From Ignatzschineria sp. RMDPL8A (GTDB lineage: Bacteria; Pseudomonadota; Gammaproteobacteria; Cardiobacteriales; Wohlfahrtiimonadaceae), in NCBI RefSeq assembly GCF_029815055.1, contig NZ_JAPPWA010000002.1, positions 186,001 through 250,000 on the forward strand: 64,000 bases of DNA. Direction: 5' to 3'. A program made the position numbers and the translations under genes. Shown in pieces: positions 16,407-26,174 of the stretch (positions within the stretch are counted from its first letter, which is position 1; the number at the start of each line of letters is the position of its first letter). The notes below the pieces were generated by a model, which saw only the letters and a program-made list of their open reading frames with translations, had not been told where the DNA came from and did no database searches.

Positions 16407-19400
16407 TTACTGTTGTGGCTTACTATTCTCAGGCGTTTCGGCATTTTGTGCTGGTTTTTCAGCGTGTTCCGGTGTGCGCTCATCATGACTTGATGATTTC
16501 GCTTCCGGCGCATCGGACTGACTTGGTTCAGCGCTAGGTGCTTTCTCATTGGTTTGGGCAGGTTTTTGAGCAGATTTATCGGCGTTTGCATCATTCGCGT
16601 CCACCTTTTTCTCTGCCGCTTTCACCTCTTTAGTTGTATCAGCTTTAGATGACGATTCCTTAACAGCCGGTGAGGATTCTTCCGTTTTCACCTCTGTCTT
16701 CGCTGTCTCGGCTTTAGGCGCCTCAGTTTTTGCAGGTTCAGCGGTTTCCGCTTTCTCCGCATTAACCGCTTTTTCTTCCGCTTGAGGACGTTCTTGACGC
16801 TCATTGCGGTTTTGGCGCGGTCTGCGATTACGCTCTTGATTGCCACGAGACTCATCGTCTTTTTTAGCATTGTCAGCAGCATTTGCATTTGCCGCTTTAT
16901 CTTCTGCCTTTGGAGTATCCGCTTTTGGAGCCTCGTTAGCCGTCTCTTTCACCGCTTCAACCGGTGCTTTGTCAGCTCCTTTGGTCTCGGGCGCTTGAGC
17001 TTCAGTCTCTTCAATGCGTGGGCGACCGTCACGGATTTTACGCGTGCGTTTTTCACCATTAACATCTACGATCACTTCACCTTTACGCTCGGTTTTTTGA
17101 GGAGCATTTGCATTCGATTCTTGCTCATTTGCCTCATTATTGCGATCGTTTTGGCGATTGCGGCGGTTGTTTTGACGGTTGTCGTTGCGATTGTCGCGCT
17201 CTTGACGCTCTTCATTGCGATCATTGCGTTCGTTACGACGATCGTTATCGCGAGACTCCCCTTCTTGACGGTCATCACGTCGATCATCACGGCGATTACG
17301 GCGCTCGTTCTGATTTTGACGATTGTCATTGCGGTTATCGTTACGATTATCGCGATCTTGACGATTTGAACGATTGTCTTGGCGCTCACCTTTTTGGTTA
17401 TCACCGCGTTCGCTGCGGGCATCATTGCGCTCTTGGCGGTTCTGATTATCCTGACGATCACGACGATTTTGGCGCTGATTGCGATTGTCGTTACGCTCAT
17501 CATTGCGGTTATCGCGACGATTATCACGGCGGTTGTTATCTTGCGCTTGATTCTCTTCCGCTGGGATAAACTCCGCTTTTTGGTCCACATTGCGCTCAAC
17601 GGTTTCAATTGTATTATTGCGATTTGGGCTCATGCGTACGTTGCGATTGCGATTGGCGTTATTGTTGTTACGACGATTGTTGCGACGCTCATTTTGCTGA
17701 TTACGGCGTCTGTTTTTGCCGTCCTCTTTTGCGTTATCGCCTTTTTTCGCCTCTTTCTTACCGGATTTTTCCTCTTTTTTATCAAAGAGATCTTTTAAGA
17801 AGCTAATAATGGTCTGCAACACTGTGGGTTTTTCGGCCCCTTCACGCACTTCCGTTGGTGGAGGCGTGGTGGGTTTAATGCCGGTAACCGCGGGCGCTGA
17901 GAGAATTTGACGATTAAGATTAAGCGCTTTATTGCGCAGATCTTCGGTGGTCACCTCTTCAACAACGACGTGGGTTGAGCTATCTTGCCCAATCGTACCG
18001 CTGTCGTTCGTGCGATAACGGGTAATATTAAAGTGCGGCGTATCCATCTCTTTATTGGGGATAATGATGACGCGCGTTTCAAGACGAGTCTCAATATCGA
18101 GCATGTCGTCGCGTTTTTCATTTAGAAGATAGATGGCGATATCGATCGGCACCTGCACGATAATTTCAGCGGTTTTCTCTTTTAAGCACTCCTCTTCAAT
18201 GAGGCGTAAAATCGCAAGGGCAAGCGATTTGGTATTACGAATTGTACCTTGACCATCACAGCGTGGGCAGCTGATATGCGAGGTTTCATCAAGGGATGCA
18301 CGAAGACGTTGGCGCGACATCTCTAGAAGGCCAAAGCGTGAGATTTGTCCCACTTGAATGCGAGCACGATCCGACGCTAGGGCATCATGGAAGCGATTTT
18401 CCACTTCGCGTTGATGCTTGGTTTCGATCATGTCGATAAAGTCGATCACAATCAGACCACCAAGGTCACGGAGTTTAAGTTGGCGCGCGATCTCTTCGGC
18501 GGCCTCCAAGTTAGTGTTAAGTGCAGTCTCTTCAATGTCCGCACCCTTTGTTGAACGGCCTGAGTTGATATCGATCGACACCAGGGCTTCGGTATAGTCA
18601 AATACAAGCGCGCCGCCTGATGGGAGTTTCACATCGCGTTGATACGCCGTTTGGATTTGTGATTCCACTTGGAAGCGAGTAAAGAGCGGGATATTGTCTT
18701 TATAGAGTTTAATCTTGTCGCGGATTTGCGGCATGATGTTATCGATAAAGTTTTCCGCCTCTTTATAGACCTCTTCGTTATCCACTAAAATCTCGCCAAT
18801 GTCGCCGCGATAGTAGTCGCGAAGCGCACGCACGATGATATTACTCTCTTGGAAAATTAAGAAAGGCGCAGGTTCTTTGCTCGCGTTTTGGATCGCTTCC
18901 CATAGCATCACAAGATAGTTTAAGTCCCATTGAAGCTCTTCAGCAACGCGGCCCATACCGGCAGTACGGACGATAAGTCCCATGCCTTCCGGCACTTCGA
19001 GATCTTCCATCTGCTCACGTAGATCGGCGCGGTTTTTCCCAGAGATACGACGTGATACGCCGCCTGCACGGGGGTTATTGGGCATTAAGACTAAATAACG
19101 GCCGGCAAGAGAGACATACGTTGTGAGCGCCGCTCCTTTGTTACCGCGTTCATCGCGTTCAACCTGAACGATCACCTCAGTTCCCTCTTTGATGAGGTCT
19201 TTGAGCGGTGCGTTTTGGTTATTGCTTTCAGCTAAATATTCGCGGGCAATCTCTTTAAACGGTAAAAAGCCGTGGCGTTCAACGCCGTAATTGACAAAAC
19301 AGGCTTCAAGCGAGGGTTCTACGCGGGTAATCGTCCCTTTGTAGATGTTGGATTTTTTCTGACGATTGGCAATGTTTTCGATATCTAAATCATATAAATG

Positions 19401-19466
19401 CTGACCATTGACCAGCGCAACTCGCATCTCTTCTTCTTGAGTTGCATTAATTAACATTCGTTTCAT
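16407..19466 (-). CDS. rne: Ribonuclease E
   Basis: RNase E is the essential endoribonuclease that starts mRNA decay, matures rRNA and tRNA, and scaffolds the degradosome. The 1019-residue protein begins [10 protein letters not shown]. It has an S1 domain ([20 protein letters not shown]), the DNase I-like catalytic core with metal ligands in SIDINSGRS and IVIDFIDM (about residues 300-346), and the Zn-link CPRCDGQG near 403. From about residue 540 to the end it is low-complexity: a long Arg/Asn/Asp/Gln-rich block, then Ala/Lys/Glu/Thr/Pro-rich repeats. ATG 19466 follows GGGAGA and is preferred to an in-frame start 11 codons upstream. The leader upstream is about 200 bases and may serve autoregulation. 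Confidence 0.95.
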   Translation of the reverse strand: MKRMLINATQEEEMRVALVNGQHLYDLDIENIANRQKKSNIYKGTITRVEPSLEACFVNYGVERHGFLPFKEIAREYLAESNNQNAPLKDLIKEGTEVIVQVERDERGNKGAALTTYVSLAGRYLVLMPNNPRAGGVSRRISGKNRADLREQMEDLEVPEGMGLIVRTAGMGRVAEELQWDLNYLVMLWEAIQNASKEPAPFLIFQESNIIVRALRDYYRGDIGEILVDNEEVYKEAENFIDNIMPQIRDKIKLYKDNIPLFTRFQVESQIQTAYQRDVKLPSGGALVFDYTEALVSIDINSGRSTKGADIEETALNTNLEAAEEIARQLKLRDLGGLIVIDFIDMIETKHQREVENRFHDALASDRARIQVGQISRFGLLEMSRQRLRASLDETSHISCPRCDGQGTIRNTKSLALAILRLIEEECLKEKTAEIIVQVPIDIAIYLLNEKRDDMLDIETRLETRVIIIPNKEMDTPHFNITRYRTNDSGTIGQDSSTHVVVEEVTTEDLRNKALNLNRQILSAPAVTGIKPTTPPPTEVREGAEKPTVLQTIISFLKDLFDKKEEKSGKKEAKKGDNAKEDGKNRRRNQQNERRNNRRNNNNANRNRNVRMSPNRNNTIETVERNVDQKAEFIPAEENQAQDNNRRDNRRDNRNDERNDNRNQRQNRRDRQDNQNRQERNDARSERGDNQKGERQDNRSNRQDRDNRNDNRNDNRQNQNERRNRRDDRRDDRQEGESRDNDRRNERNDRNEERQERDNRNDNRQNNRRNRQNDRNNEANEQESNANAPQKTERKGEVIVDVNGEKRTRKIRDGRPRIEETEAQAPETKGADKAPVEAVKETANEAPKADTPKAEDKAANANAADNAKKDDESRGNQERNRRPRQNRNERQERPQAEEKAVNAEKAETAEPAKTEAPKAETAKTEVKTEESSPAVKESSSKADTTKEVKAAEKKVDANDANADKSAQKPAQTNEKAPSAEPSQSDAPEAKSSSHDERTPEHAEKPAQNAETPENSKPQQ

Positions 19467-19682
19467 GGTGTCTCCCAGTAGGAGGAACCCTTTTTCCATA
19501 ATTTACGGACACGCAGACCGATGGAGCGGAGGCGCGTCGCGATGAAAAAGGCGTTCCATTAATCTTTGTAAATATACATTGTAAAAATTGATCAAAAGAT
19601 TATAGGTAGCCAAAACGAGTAGCCGGAGCGAGAATTATCGCAGGGGCTATTCATTTCAAAGGCCAAAAGAACTTTTGAGCGT

Positions 19683-20381
19683 TTATTTGTTTTCTCTCGC
19701 AGCGCGGGCGCCATTGTAGTCATGACGGGCCTCGCGTGATAAGGCAATAATTTCCCAATTGTTGCGAATTAATTCTTGGTTGTTGCCGGCAAAACTGATC
19801 GATTTGCTAGCGAGTTGCTCCGCCTTAGCGTACTCCTTTTGATGGAGGCTAATTTGGGCAAGGTCGAACCATATACTCTCGTTGGTGGGCTCAATGCGTA
19901 CAGCGCGATTGAGGAGACTGGCCGCTTTGGTTAAATCGTTATTATTAACGGCAGCATTCGCTTCATTGAGTAACGCACGAATCGGGGTGCTGTCTTCGGT
20001 TTTCGGTTTGATTGCAGGAGCCGACTGTTGTACAGGTGCTGGATTGTAAGCCGCTTGGGGTTGTTGCGCAGGCGCTGTGGTTACAGGCGTCGGTGCAGGG
20101 CTCCAAGTAGATTCACGGTCAGGCGACTGATGATATACAGGCGGTGCTGCCGAAAACGTCGGTTCAGCGGTGGAAGCTTGTGTTGTGGCTAAGAAATCAT
20201 TTTCATTTTGCACTTTCGGGCCGTTATTCGCGCCATAGCCATAGCTAACGGAAGGAGCTTCTTCAGGGAAGCTAATGCCGCCATCCATTGGACGTACGCG
20301 TGGGCCGTTCGGTGGAGTTGTGCCAGCACAAGCAGTCAGAAGTAATACTGAAATAAGTATTGCAATATTTTTCATTTTCAT
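19683..20381 (-). CDS. TPR-containing outer-membrane lipoprotein, LpoP-like PBP1b activator
   Basis: A 232-residue lipoprotein: signal peptide with lipobox LLTAC (Cys near residue 18), a Pro/Ala/Gln-rich linker (about 25-130), and a C-terminal tetratricopeptide region (ALLNEANAAVNNNDLTKAASLLNRAVRIEPTN..., about 135-232). It lies 82 bases downstream of the PBP1b gene on the same strand. In Pseudomonas the lipoprotein LpoP, also with TPRs and encoded beside PBP1b, activates that synthase; domain order and location match here, so the same role is inferred. Enterobacterial LpoB has a different fold. It ends about 215 bases before rne. Confidence 0.75.
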   Translation of the reverse strand: MKMKNIAILISVLLLTACAGTTPPNGPRVRPMDGGISFPEEAPSVSYGYGANNGPKVQNENDFLATTQASTAEPTFSAAPPVYHQSPDRESTWSPAPTPVTTAPAQQPQAAYNPAPVQQSAPAIKPKTEDSTPIRALLNEANAAVNNNDLTKAASLLNRAVRIEPTNESIWFDLAQISLHQKEYAKAEQLASKSISFAGNNQELIRNNWEIIALSREARHDYNGARAARENK

Positions 20382-20463
20382 GCTTTCTGTCCTTTAAATT
20401 AGGATAAGACGATCGGCGTGAGTCGATCGGTTCTTACCAAATCACGGTATTTTTAATTAAGTA

Positions 20464-22821
20464 TTAGTCCCAAATAATCTCGAAATCATCATAATCATCA
20501 TTAAATGATGGGTCATAACATTCCGTTGAGATCGTGGGCTCGTATCCCTTGATGTATGGAACAGAGCGGATAACGCTCGATTCGCACGGTACAGCAGGGG
20601 GAAGTAATCCAGTGGATAGATCGACGCGTTTTACGACAATATCGTTTAATTGCGGCAGCGTCAGATCCGTTAAGGGTAATTTTTTCATCACATTCGCCCA
20701 GAGATTTAATGCGCCCGATGAGCCCGTTAAACCGGTGGGTTTATTGTCATCCCGTCCTACCCAAGCGACGGTGGTGTAATTGCCAGTGAAGCCTGCAAAC
20801 CAGCTGTCACGGTAGCCATTGGTGGTTCCTGTTTTAGCACCCAGTTTGGTTTTGATGCCATGTTGCCAGCGCACGCGACCGGCTGTTCCGGAGTCTGGAA
20901 TCTCCATCATAGCCGTATTGATAAGGTAACTTGCTGCAGAATCGGCGGCCTGTGATGGGGCAACTTCATTTCGAGCAAGGGTTCGTCCATCCATCGTGGT
21001 CACTTCGCGAATGGTATTAAGCGGCATACGGTAGCCCATATTCGCAAGTGTTGAGTAAATTTGAGAGACTTCAAGCGGCGACATCTCAACTGATCCAAGT
21101 GATAGCGCTGGAACGGCTGAGATCGGTTTAGCCGGATCAATCCCCATACGATAGAGAAGATCCACCACGTTTTCTTCCCCAACGCTCATCCCTAAGCGCA
21201 CGGTGGGGATATTGTATGATTTTGCTAGCGCCGTCATCAATGGAACCCAGCCATGGAGGCGCCTATCAACGTTGTTCGGTGCCCAAACTTTACCGTTATC
21301 ACGAATCTCTAAAGGCGTTTCATCATCTAAAAACGTCGTCAGCGAGAAACGGGTCGGTTCCTCAAGGGCTTTAAGATAGACAAAGGGTTTAATGAGCGAT
21401 CCAATTTGACGTTGAGCCTGTACCGCACGGTTAAATCCAACTTCTCGCGGATTACGGTCGCCGACAATGGCAGCAATCTCACCGGTCTGATTTTTCGCAA
21501 TAACGAGCGCTCCTTGAAGTGTGCCTTCAGGGTGACGTTTCTCTTTTTCAAGGACGGGCAGGGTGTCGATCAGCGCTTTTTCAGCATATTCTTGAATGGT
21601 CGGATCGAATGAAGTGAAAATCTTGAGGCCGCCACTCGTTAAATCGTCATTGCTGTAGAGGCTTTTCAGCTCTTTAAAGACAACGTCAATGTACGCCGGG
21701 TATTTAGTGTTGCTCGATACCGGTTTTTTGATGATATCAAGAGGAGAGGCTTTAACGATCTCGCCATCTTCTTGAGAAATAAGGTTTTGCTCCACAAGCA
21801 CATCGATCACAAGATTGCGGCGTTTTAGCGCGGTCTCTGGATTTCGGCGCGGATTGTAACGGGTTGGGCTTGGAATGACGCCAACGAGCGTCGCGATCTC
21901 ACTTAAGGTGAGGTCAGCAATTGGTTTTCCGAAGAAAAATTCACTTGCAAGGCCAAATCCGTGAATCGCACGATCGCCATCTTGCGCAAGATAGATCTCA
22001 TTAATATAAGCTTCGATAATTTCATCTTTATCAAAACGCCAATCGAGCACGATCGAATAGAACATCTCTTTAATTTTACGATCAAGGGTCTGTTCGCTGG
22101 TTAAAAAGTAGTTTTTAATGAGCTGCTGGGTGAGCGTTGAGCCCCCTTGAACGGTGTGGCCTGCCTTGGCGTTCGCAATCATCGCGCGGATAATCGCTTT
22201 AGGATTGATCCCGTGATGGCTGTAGAACTGACGGTCTTCCATCGCAATGAGTGAATCGATTAAAATTTGTGGAATCTCTTCCCGTTTTAATAAAATTCGG
22301 TCTTCATTGTGCGCCGGATAGATCGACGCGATAATCATCGGCTCAATGCGTAAAAGGGCGATGGCGTCATTTGACTCACTATTTTTCACCCCGGTGATGC
22401 GATTTTTCTCTTTATTAAAGGTGATCGTCACTTTTTGCGAGGGCTCAAATCCATCACTGTAACTAAAGTGACGAGTAAACACATCAAGCTCATTGTCGCG
22501 AATACGATAGGTTCCCGGCTGATTGAGCCGTTTTTCAGGGCGATAGAGAATATCGTCGAGCTCTTTTTCGACATCTTTTAAGCTAACGCGCGCGCCTTCA
22601 AACACTTCAAGCGGGCGTGCATAGACTCGCGCAGGCTGTGCCCAGCTACGATTTTTAAATTGAGGCGTAACCTCTTGGTCTGCCTGTTGAACATAGTATC
22701 CAAAGATCGGAAGAGCGAGCAGTGCCAGCCCTAAAACAAGATAGATACAAAGTCTAAGCAAATAGCGAACGGCTCGATTAATTTTCGCGCCAAACGTTAA
22801 TCGGGTAGGGGTGAATTTCAT
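20464..22821 (-). CDS. mrcB: Penicillin-binding protein 1B
   Basis: A bifunctional inner-membrane peptidoglycan synthase. From ATG 22821 it has 785 residues: cytoplasmic tail, one membrane helix (LCIYLVLGLALLALPIFGYYV), a UB2H-like domain (QPARVYARPLEVFEG... RLNQPGTYRIRDNELDVFTRHF), a GT51 glycosyltransferase with the catalytic Glu in AMEDRQFYSHHGI and QGGSTLTQQLIKN, and a transpeptidase with SXXK in GSLIKP, SYN in AKSYNIPT and KTGTT. The UB2H region marks PBP1b, where the cognate lipoprotein binds. A longer frame would add 37 residues with no clear ribosome site. The next gene downstream encodes the probable activator. Confidence 0.93.
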   Translation of the reverse strand: MKFTPTRLTFGAKINRAVRYLLRLCIYLVLGLALLALPIFGYYVQQADQEVTPQFKNRSWAQPARVYARPLEVFEGARVSLKDVEKELDDILYRPEKRLNQPGTYRIRDNELDVFTRHFSYSDGFEPSQKVTITFNKEKNRITGVKNSESNDAIALLRIEPMIIASIYPAHNEDRILLKREEIPQILIDSLIAMEDRQFYSHHGINPKAIIRAMIANAKAGHTVQGGSTLTQQLIKNYFLTSEQTLDRKIKEMFYSIVLDWRFDKDEIIEAYINEIYLAQDGDRAIHGFGLASEFFFGKPIADLTLSEIATLVGVIPSPTRYNPRRNPETALKRRNLVIDVLVEQNLISQEDGEIVKASPLDIIKKPVSSNTKYPAYIDVVFKELKSLYSNDDLTSGGLKIFTSFDPTIQEYAEKALIDTLPVLEKEKRHPEGTLQGALVIAKNQTGEIAAIVGDRNPREVGFNRAVQAQRQIGSLIKPFVYLKALEEPTRFSLTTFLDDETPLEIRDNGKVWAPNNVDRRLHGWVPLMTALAKSYNIPTVRLGMSVGEENVVDLLYRMGIDPAKPISAVPALSLGSVEMSPLEVSQIYSTLANMGYRMPLNTIREVTTMDGRTLARNEVAPSQAADSAASYLINTAMMEIPDSGTAGRVRWQHGIKTKLGAKTGTTNGYRDSWFAGFTGNYTTVAWVGRDDNKPTGLTGSSGALNLWANVMKKLPLTDLTLPQLNDIVVKRVDLSTGLLPPAVPCESSVIRSVPYIKGYEPTISTECYDPSFNDDYDDFEIIWD

Positions 22822-22939
22822 ATTATTTTCTAATTTTACGTAAAATATACTCTCAAACAGACGATTAGACTGTTCGAAATACGGGGTCATTATATAAGAT
22901 AATCGGTGTAATGAGAAATAATGTTTTTCCATAGAAACG

Positions 22940-22968
22940 TTATCTTCGCTAAAATAGTTGTGTATAAT
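22940..22968 (+). promoter_or_regulatory. Possible promoter for corC
   Basis: TTATCT (22940-22945), a 17-base spacer, then a perfect TATAAT (22963-22968), about 38 bases before the ATG. The -35 is weak. Confidence 0.5.
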
Positions 22969-23005
22969 AAAAAGCTCTTAATTCATTGAGGAAATAAAGT
23001 AATCG

Positions 23006-23839
23006 ATGGCAGATGATAGTAGTAAGAAGAGTGAGTCGTGGCTGAGGCGTTTAGGCTTTGATAAAGGAGATGATTTAACTCTCTCCTCACTGGTAGAGAA
23101 GTGCGAGAAATTGCACGAAGCTGGGCTCCTTGGTGAAGACTCTGCACGGATGATTAAAGCGATTGTTCAAAGCTCTGATCTTATTGTTCGCGATATCATG
23201 GTTCCGCGGGCGAAAATGGTGATGCTCTCCATTGACGAGCCATTTTCTGAAATGCTCGCAAAAATCATTAAATCCGGTCATTCCCGTTTTCCCGTTCTGT
23301 CGGAAAATCATGAAGAGATTATGGGGCTTCTGCTCTCAAAAGATCTCCTCCCTCATGTGGGTGAAACCGATATCGATATCTATCCCCTGATTCGTCCCGT
23401 TGAATATGTGCCTGAGGGTAAATTTGTGGCGGCGCTGATTAATGATTTCCGCGCGAAGCGTTCGCATCTTGCTCTTGTGGTTGATGAATATGGCTCGGTT
23501 TCTGGGCTGATTACCATTGAAGATCTTATTGAGCAGATTGTCGGCCAGATCGATGATGAGCACGATATCACCCAAAGTGATGAGGTCTTTATTAAAAAGC
23601 TCGACGATGGGCGCTATATCATCAACGCGCTGATTTCGCTCAAAGAGTTTAATGAATATTTCGAAGTAGATTTCGATACCGAAGATGTTGAGACAATTAG
23701 TGGTCTTTTGATGCAACAATTTGGCTCGCTTCCGAAAGAGGGTGACCTCATTGAGATCGATCATTTCGCCTTTGAAGTGCTTCCATTTGAGGGAAATTAC
23801 CTTAATTATGTGGAGCTTACGATTAAGATAGATGAGTGA
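23006..23839 (+). CDS. corC: CBS-domain protein CorC (YbeX)
   Basis: A cytoplasmic HlyC/CorC-family protein linked to magnesium/cobalt efflux and to ribosome/envelope stress in relatives; its exact role is unsettled. In 277 residues it has two CBS domains (DIMVPRAKMVMLSIDEPFSEM..., and LALVVDEYGSVSGLITIEDLIEQIVG) and a C-terminal CorC_HlyC transporter-associated domain (ISGLLMQQFGSLPKEGDLIEI). There is no membrane domain, which separates it from the larger HlyC family exporters. The usual partners ybeY, ybeZ and lnt are not adjacent. Confidence 0.88.
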   Translation: MADDSSKKSESWLRRLGFDKGDDLTLSSLVEKCEKLHEAGLLGEDSARMIKAIVQSSDLIVRDIMVPRAKMVMLSIDEPFSEMLAKIIKSGHSRFPVLSENHEEIMGLLLSKDLLPHVGETDIDIYPLIRPVEYVPEGKFVAALINDFRAKRSHLALVVDEYGSVSGLITIEDLIEQIVGQIDDEHDITQSDEVFIKKLDDGRYIINALISLKEFNEYFEVDFDTEDVETISGLLMQQFGSLPKEGDLIEIDHFAFEVLPFEGNYLNYVELTIKIDE

Positions 23840-23863
23840 TCAATCTTTCATCAATCAATTTGT

Positions 23864-23891
23864 TTGACAACTTTGGAAATCACGCTATAAT
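23864..23891 (+). promoter_or_regulatory. Consensus promoter for tRNA-Asn
   Basis: Perfect TTGACA (23864-23869) and TATAAT (23886-23891) with a 16-base spacer, ending 13 bases before the tRNA 5' end. Confidence 0.9.
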
Positions 23892-23904
23892 GTGAATCCT
23901 TAAT

Positions 23905-23981
23905 TCCTCGATAGCTCAGTTGGTAGTAGCACTTGACTGTTAATCAAGGGGTCCCTGGTTCGAGCCCAGGTCGAGGAGCCA
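23905..23981 (+). tRNA. tRNA-Asn (anticodon GTT)
   Basis: Complete cloverleaf. Acceptor TCCTCGA pairs with TCGAGGA, the anticodon stem is CTTGA/TCAAG with loop CTGTTAA (anticodon 23939-23941), and the T-arm carries GGTTCGAGCCC. CCA is encoded at 23979-23981. Confidence 0.97.
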
Positions 23982-23988
23982 GACCTAA

Positions 23989-24023
23989 AAGCCTAGTAAG
24001 AGAAATCTCACTAGGCTTTTTTC
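23989..24023 (+). terminator. Terminator after tRNA-Asn
   Basis: Stem AAGCCTAGT / ACTAGGCTT (23989-23997 and 24010-24018), overlapping a six-T run. Confidence 0.9.
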
Positions 24024-24096
24024 TTGTCTAAAATTTCCTTACCGGTATTTTTTTGCGATATCATAACGCTATGTCAGATTGAAAAGGAAAGGTTTG

Positions 24097-25149
24097 ATGA
24101 GAAAGAGGGTTCAACGCTGGGGCGCTGCGTGCATGCTATCATTTATGGCGTTTGGTACGCTTAGCCATGTGGGCACAAGTGCGCCTGAAACGAGCACTCA
24201 ACGGCTGTCGATTTTGGCGTCTACCAGCTCGAATATGAATCAGCAACTCACCGATTTTATCTGTCTGAGTTATGAGCTTGAGCATCCCTTTAATGAGTGT
24301 CATGTCGAGATTGCCACCGAACCCATTTCACGGAAAACCTTGCCCACGCTTCAGCAATACGATTTCATTATCCTCTCTGAACAGGTCTATAACGCCCATC
24401 TAACGCGGGATTTCGAGCTCCTATTTCCGCTCTATGAAAAGTCATTTACCGCCATTGCCCGGACTGATCGGGAAGGCTTTTCCGGGATTTTCAATCGCGA
24501 TAATACCTTTGGTGTTCTTGATAAGGAAGACCAGTTTGAGCGGGTTGGCGATGTCTTTAACGCCGCGGGGCTTCCCATTAATTCCGTTAAAATTGATAAA
24601 CTCTCGAGCGATGAATTAGCAGAGGATTTCTGCCATTTTGATCTCGATGTGGTTTTTGTGATGGGAACGCATCCCGATCCACTCGTGCGAAAACTCAATA
24701 CGCTCTGTGATGGGCAAATTGTGCCGATTGCAAGCGATCTTCCGCCCAACTTTTTTCAGCGCAATCGCTATCTCTATAAGGCGATCATCGATTCTGATTT
24801 TTATTGGCGTACCGCTTCAAATCTTGAAACCTTGAGCGAGCGTTATTATCTCGCCTATAATCGTAAACACAGCGCGCAGAGCCGCGATAAAAAAGCGCTC
24901 GGGCAGTTCTTTAAACATTTCTTTAGTGAAGTGAAAGCCGATTCCCGTGCGGAAAAAGGGCTCTTAACGGTGCTAAAAAAGCATCGCCAAAACTCTCAAA
25001 GTGAATTGAGCGAGCGGGGCAAGTGGCTCCTTGGGCTCTTTATTCCGGGTGAAACCATTGTGACCGATATCGATTTTGATGAAACCGATAGCATCGACCC
25101 GGAGGCGCTTAAATCCCTTGATCTTGACTCGTCCCTCGATGAGGAGTGA
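24097..25149 (+). CDS. TAXI-like periplasmic solute-binding protein, orphan
   Basis: A 350-residue exported protein with a signal peptide over the first ~30 residues. The rest resembles the type-2 periplasmic binding fold; LDVVFVMGTHPDPLVRKLNTLCDGQIVPI recalls the stretch in TAXI/NMT1-like TRAP solute-binding proteins where the ligand pocket closes. Typical TAXI N-terminal glycine motifs are absent, and the C-terminus is an acidic tail (SIDPEALKSLDLDSSLDEE). ATG 24097 follows AAAGGAAAGG; an upstream TTG would add six residues. No TRAP permease is nearby, so it may be a diverged sensor or accessory protein. Family level only; ligand unknown. Confidence 0.5.
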   Translation: MRKRVQRWGAACMLSFMAFGTLSHVGTSAPETSTQRLSILASTSSNMNQQLTDFICLSYELEHPFNECHVEIATEPISRKTLPTLQQYDFIILSEQVYNAHLTRDFELLFPLYEKSFTAIARTDREGFSGIFNRDNTFGVLDKEDQFERVGDVFNAAGLPINSVKIDKLSSDELAEDFCHFDLDVVFVMGTHPDPLVRKLNTLCDGQIVPIASDLPPNFFQRNRYLYKAIIDSDFYWRTASNLETLSERYYLAYNRKHSAQSRDKKALGQFFKHFFSEVKADSRAEKGLLTVLKKHRQNSQSELSERGKWLLGLFIPGETIVTDIDFDETDSIDPEALKSLDLDSSLDEE

Positions 25150-25182
25150 TTTGAGTCTAAGAGTCTGTCCAGACGCTCTTTT

Positions 25183-26124
25183 CTAAACGTCTTCTTCTAA
25201 AAACGCCGTGACTTTGGCGAGTGTCTCGCCTTTATAATCATTATTTGCCACTTCAATGGTGGTGAGATTCTCTTCACGGCGTAGCCACGTGCGCTGGCGT
25301 TTGGCATATTGGCGCGTTGCAATAATCGCGAGTTCCACCGCCTCGTCTAACGTATGATCGCCCAAAAGATGCTCGTAGATTTGACGATAGCCCACGGCGC
25401 GCATGCTCGGATAATCAAGATTGAGCTCCGGGTAGGTTTTCATCAGCGTTTCCACCTCGGTGACGAGTCCCATCTCAATCATCTCTTTATAACGCTCCGC
25501 AATGAGCGCATTTCGCCACGTCACATCCGAATTTGAGAGCGCCAATTTTAACGCAGGATAGGGCAGAGCCTCTTTTTTCGGCAATGACCAAAAATGCGTC
25601 AGCGTTTGGCCTGAAGCTCGATAGACAGAGAGCGCCCGCATAATGCGTTGGCTATCGTTAGGATTTAACCGTTTTGCACTCTCAGGATCGACCTTTTCGA
25701 GCTCTTGGTGGAGATAGTCAGAACCGTGAGTATCGAGCGTTTGTTGCAATTCATTTAAAATCGCGTCCGGCGTTTGTGGAATCGGGGAGATTCCTTCTAA
25801 CAGCGCCTGAAAATAGAGAAACGTTCCGCCCACTAGAAGCGGAATTTTCCCCTCGCTAAAGGCATATTCAATCTCACGCGTTGCATCGAGCCTAAATTGC
25901 GCCGCCGAATAGCGCTCAAGGGGATTGATGATATCCACAAGGGCGTGGGGATAGCGTTCGAGCGTGGTTTTATCGGGCTTTGCCGTCCCAATATCCATCC
26001 CTTTATAGATAAGTGCCGAGTCAACGGATATAATATGGAGCGGCAGATGATCTGCGAGAAAGAGTGCCGTGCTCGTTTTGCCCGAAGCGGTCGGGCCCAT
26101 TAGACAAATCACTTTTTTATGCAT
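25183..26124 (-). CDS. miaA: tRNA dimethylallyltransferase MiaA
   Basis: MiaA transfers a dimethylallyl group to N6 of A37 in tRNAs reading UNN codons. The 313-residue protein has the P-loop MGPTASGKTSTA at residue 8, DSALIYKGMDIGTAKP, the prenyl-binding region LVGGTFLYFQALLEG and the tRNA-binding motif ATRQYAKRQRTWLRRE near 275. Start ATG 26124 is chosen because the P-loop then lies at the usual distance from the N-terminus; the frame extends 49 codons upstream without recognisable protein sequence and runs into epmB. The common mutL and hfq neighbours are missing. It is divergent from epmB. Confidence 0.94.
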   Translation of the reverse strand: MHKKVICLMGPTASGKTSTALFLADHLPLHIISVDSALIYKGMDIGTAKPDKTTLERYPHALVDIINPLERYSAAQFRLDATREIEYAFSEGKIPLLVGGTFLYFQALLEGISPIPQTPDAILNELQQTLDTHGSDYLHQELEKVDPESAKRLNPNDSQRIMRALSVYRASGQTLTHFWSLPKKEALPYPALKLALSNSDVTWRNALIAERYKEMIEMGLVTEVETLMKTYPELNLDYPSMRAVGYRQIYEHLLGDHTLDEAVELAIIATRQYAKRQRTWLRREENLTTIEVANNDYKGETLAKVTAFLEEDV

Positions 26125-26174
26125 AGTTTGATGGTGCGCGGTTTTGACTGAATGAAAAGGGATAGTATAGCGTA

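Noticed and set aside
16782-17798. Several long open frames of 139-195 codons on both strands inside rne
   Set aside because: They arise from the repetitive Arg/Asn/Asp-coding sequence read in other frames, give very biased hydrophobic or His/Asp/Cys-rich peptides, and lack ribosome sites. RNase E explains the region.
22822-22932. Longer PBP1b with 37 extra N-terminal residues
   Set aside because: The extra part has no family-like features, and the region also carries upstream regulatory sequence for the divergent corC.
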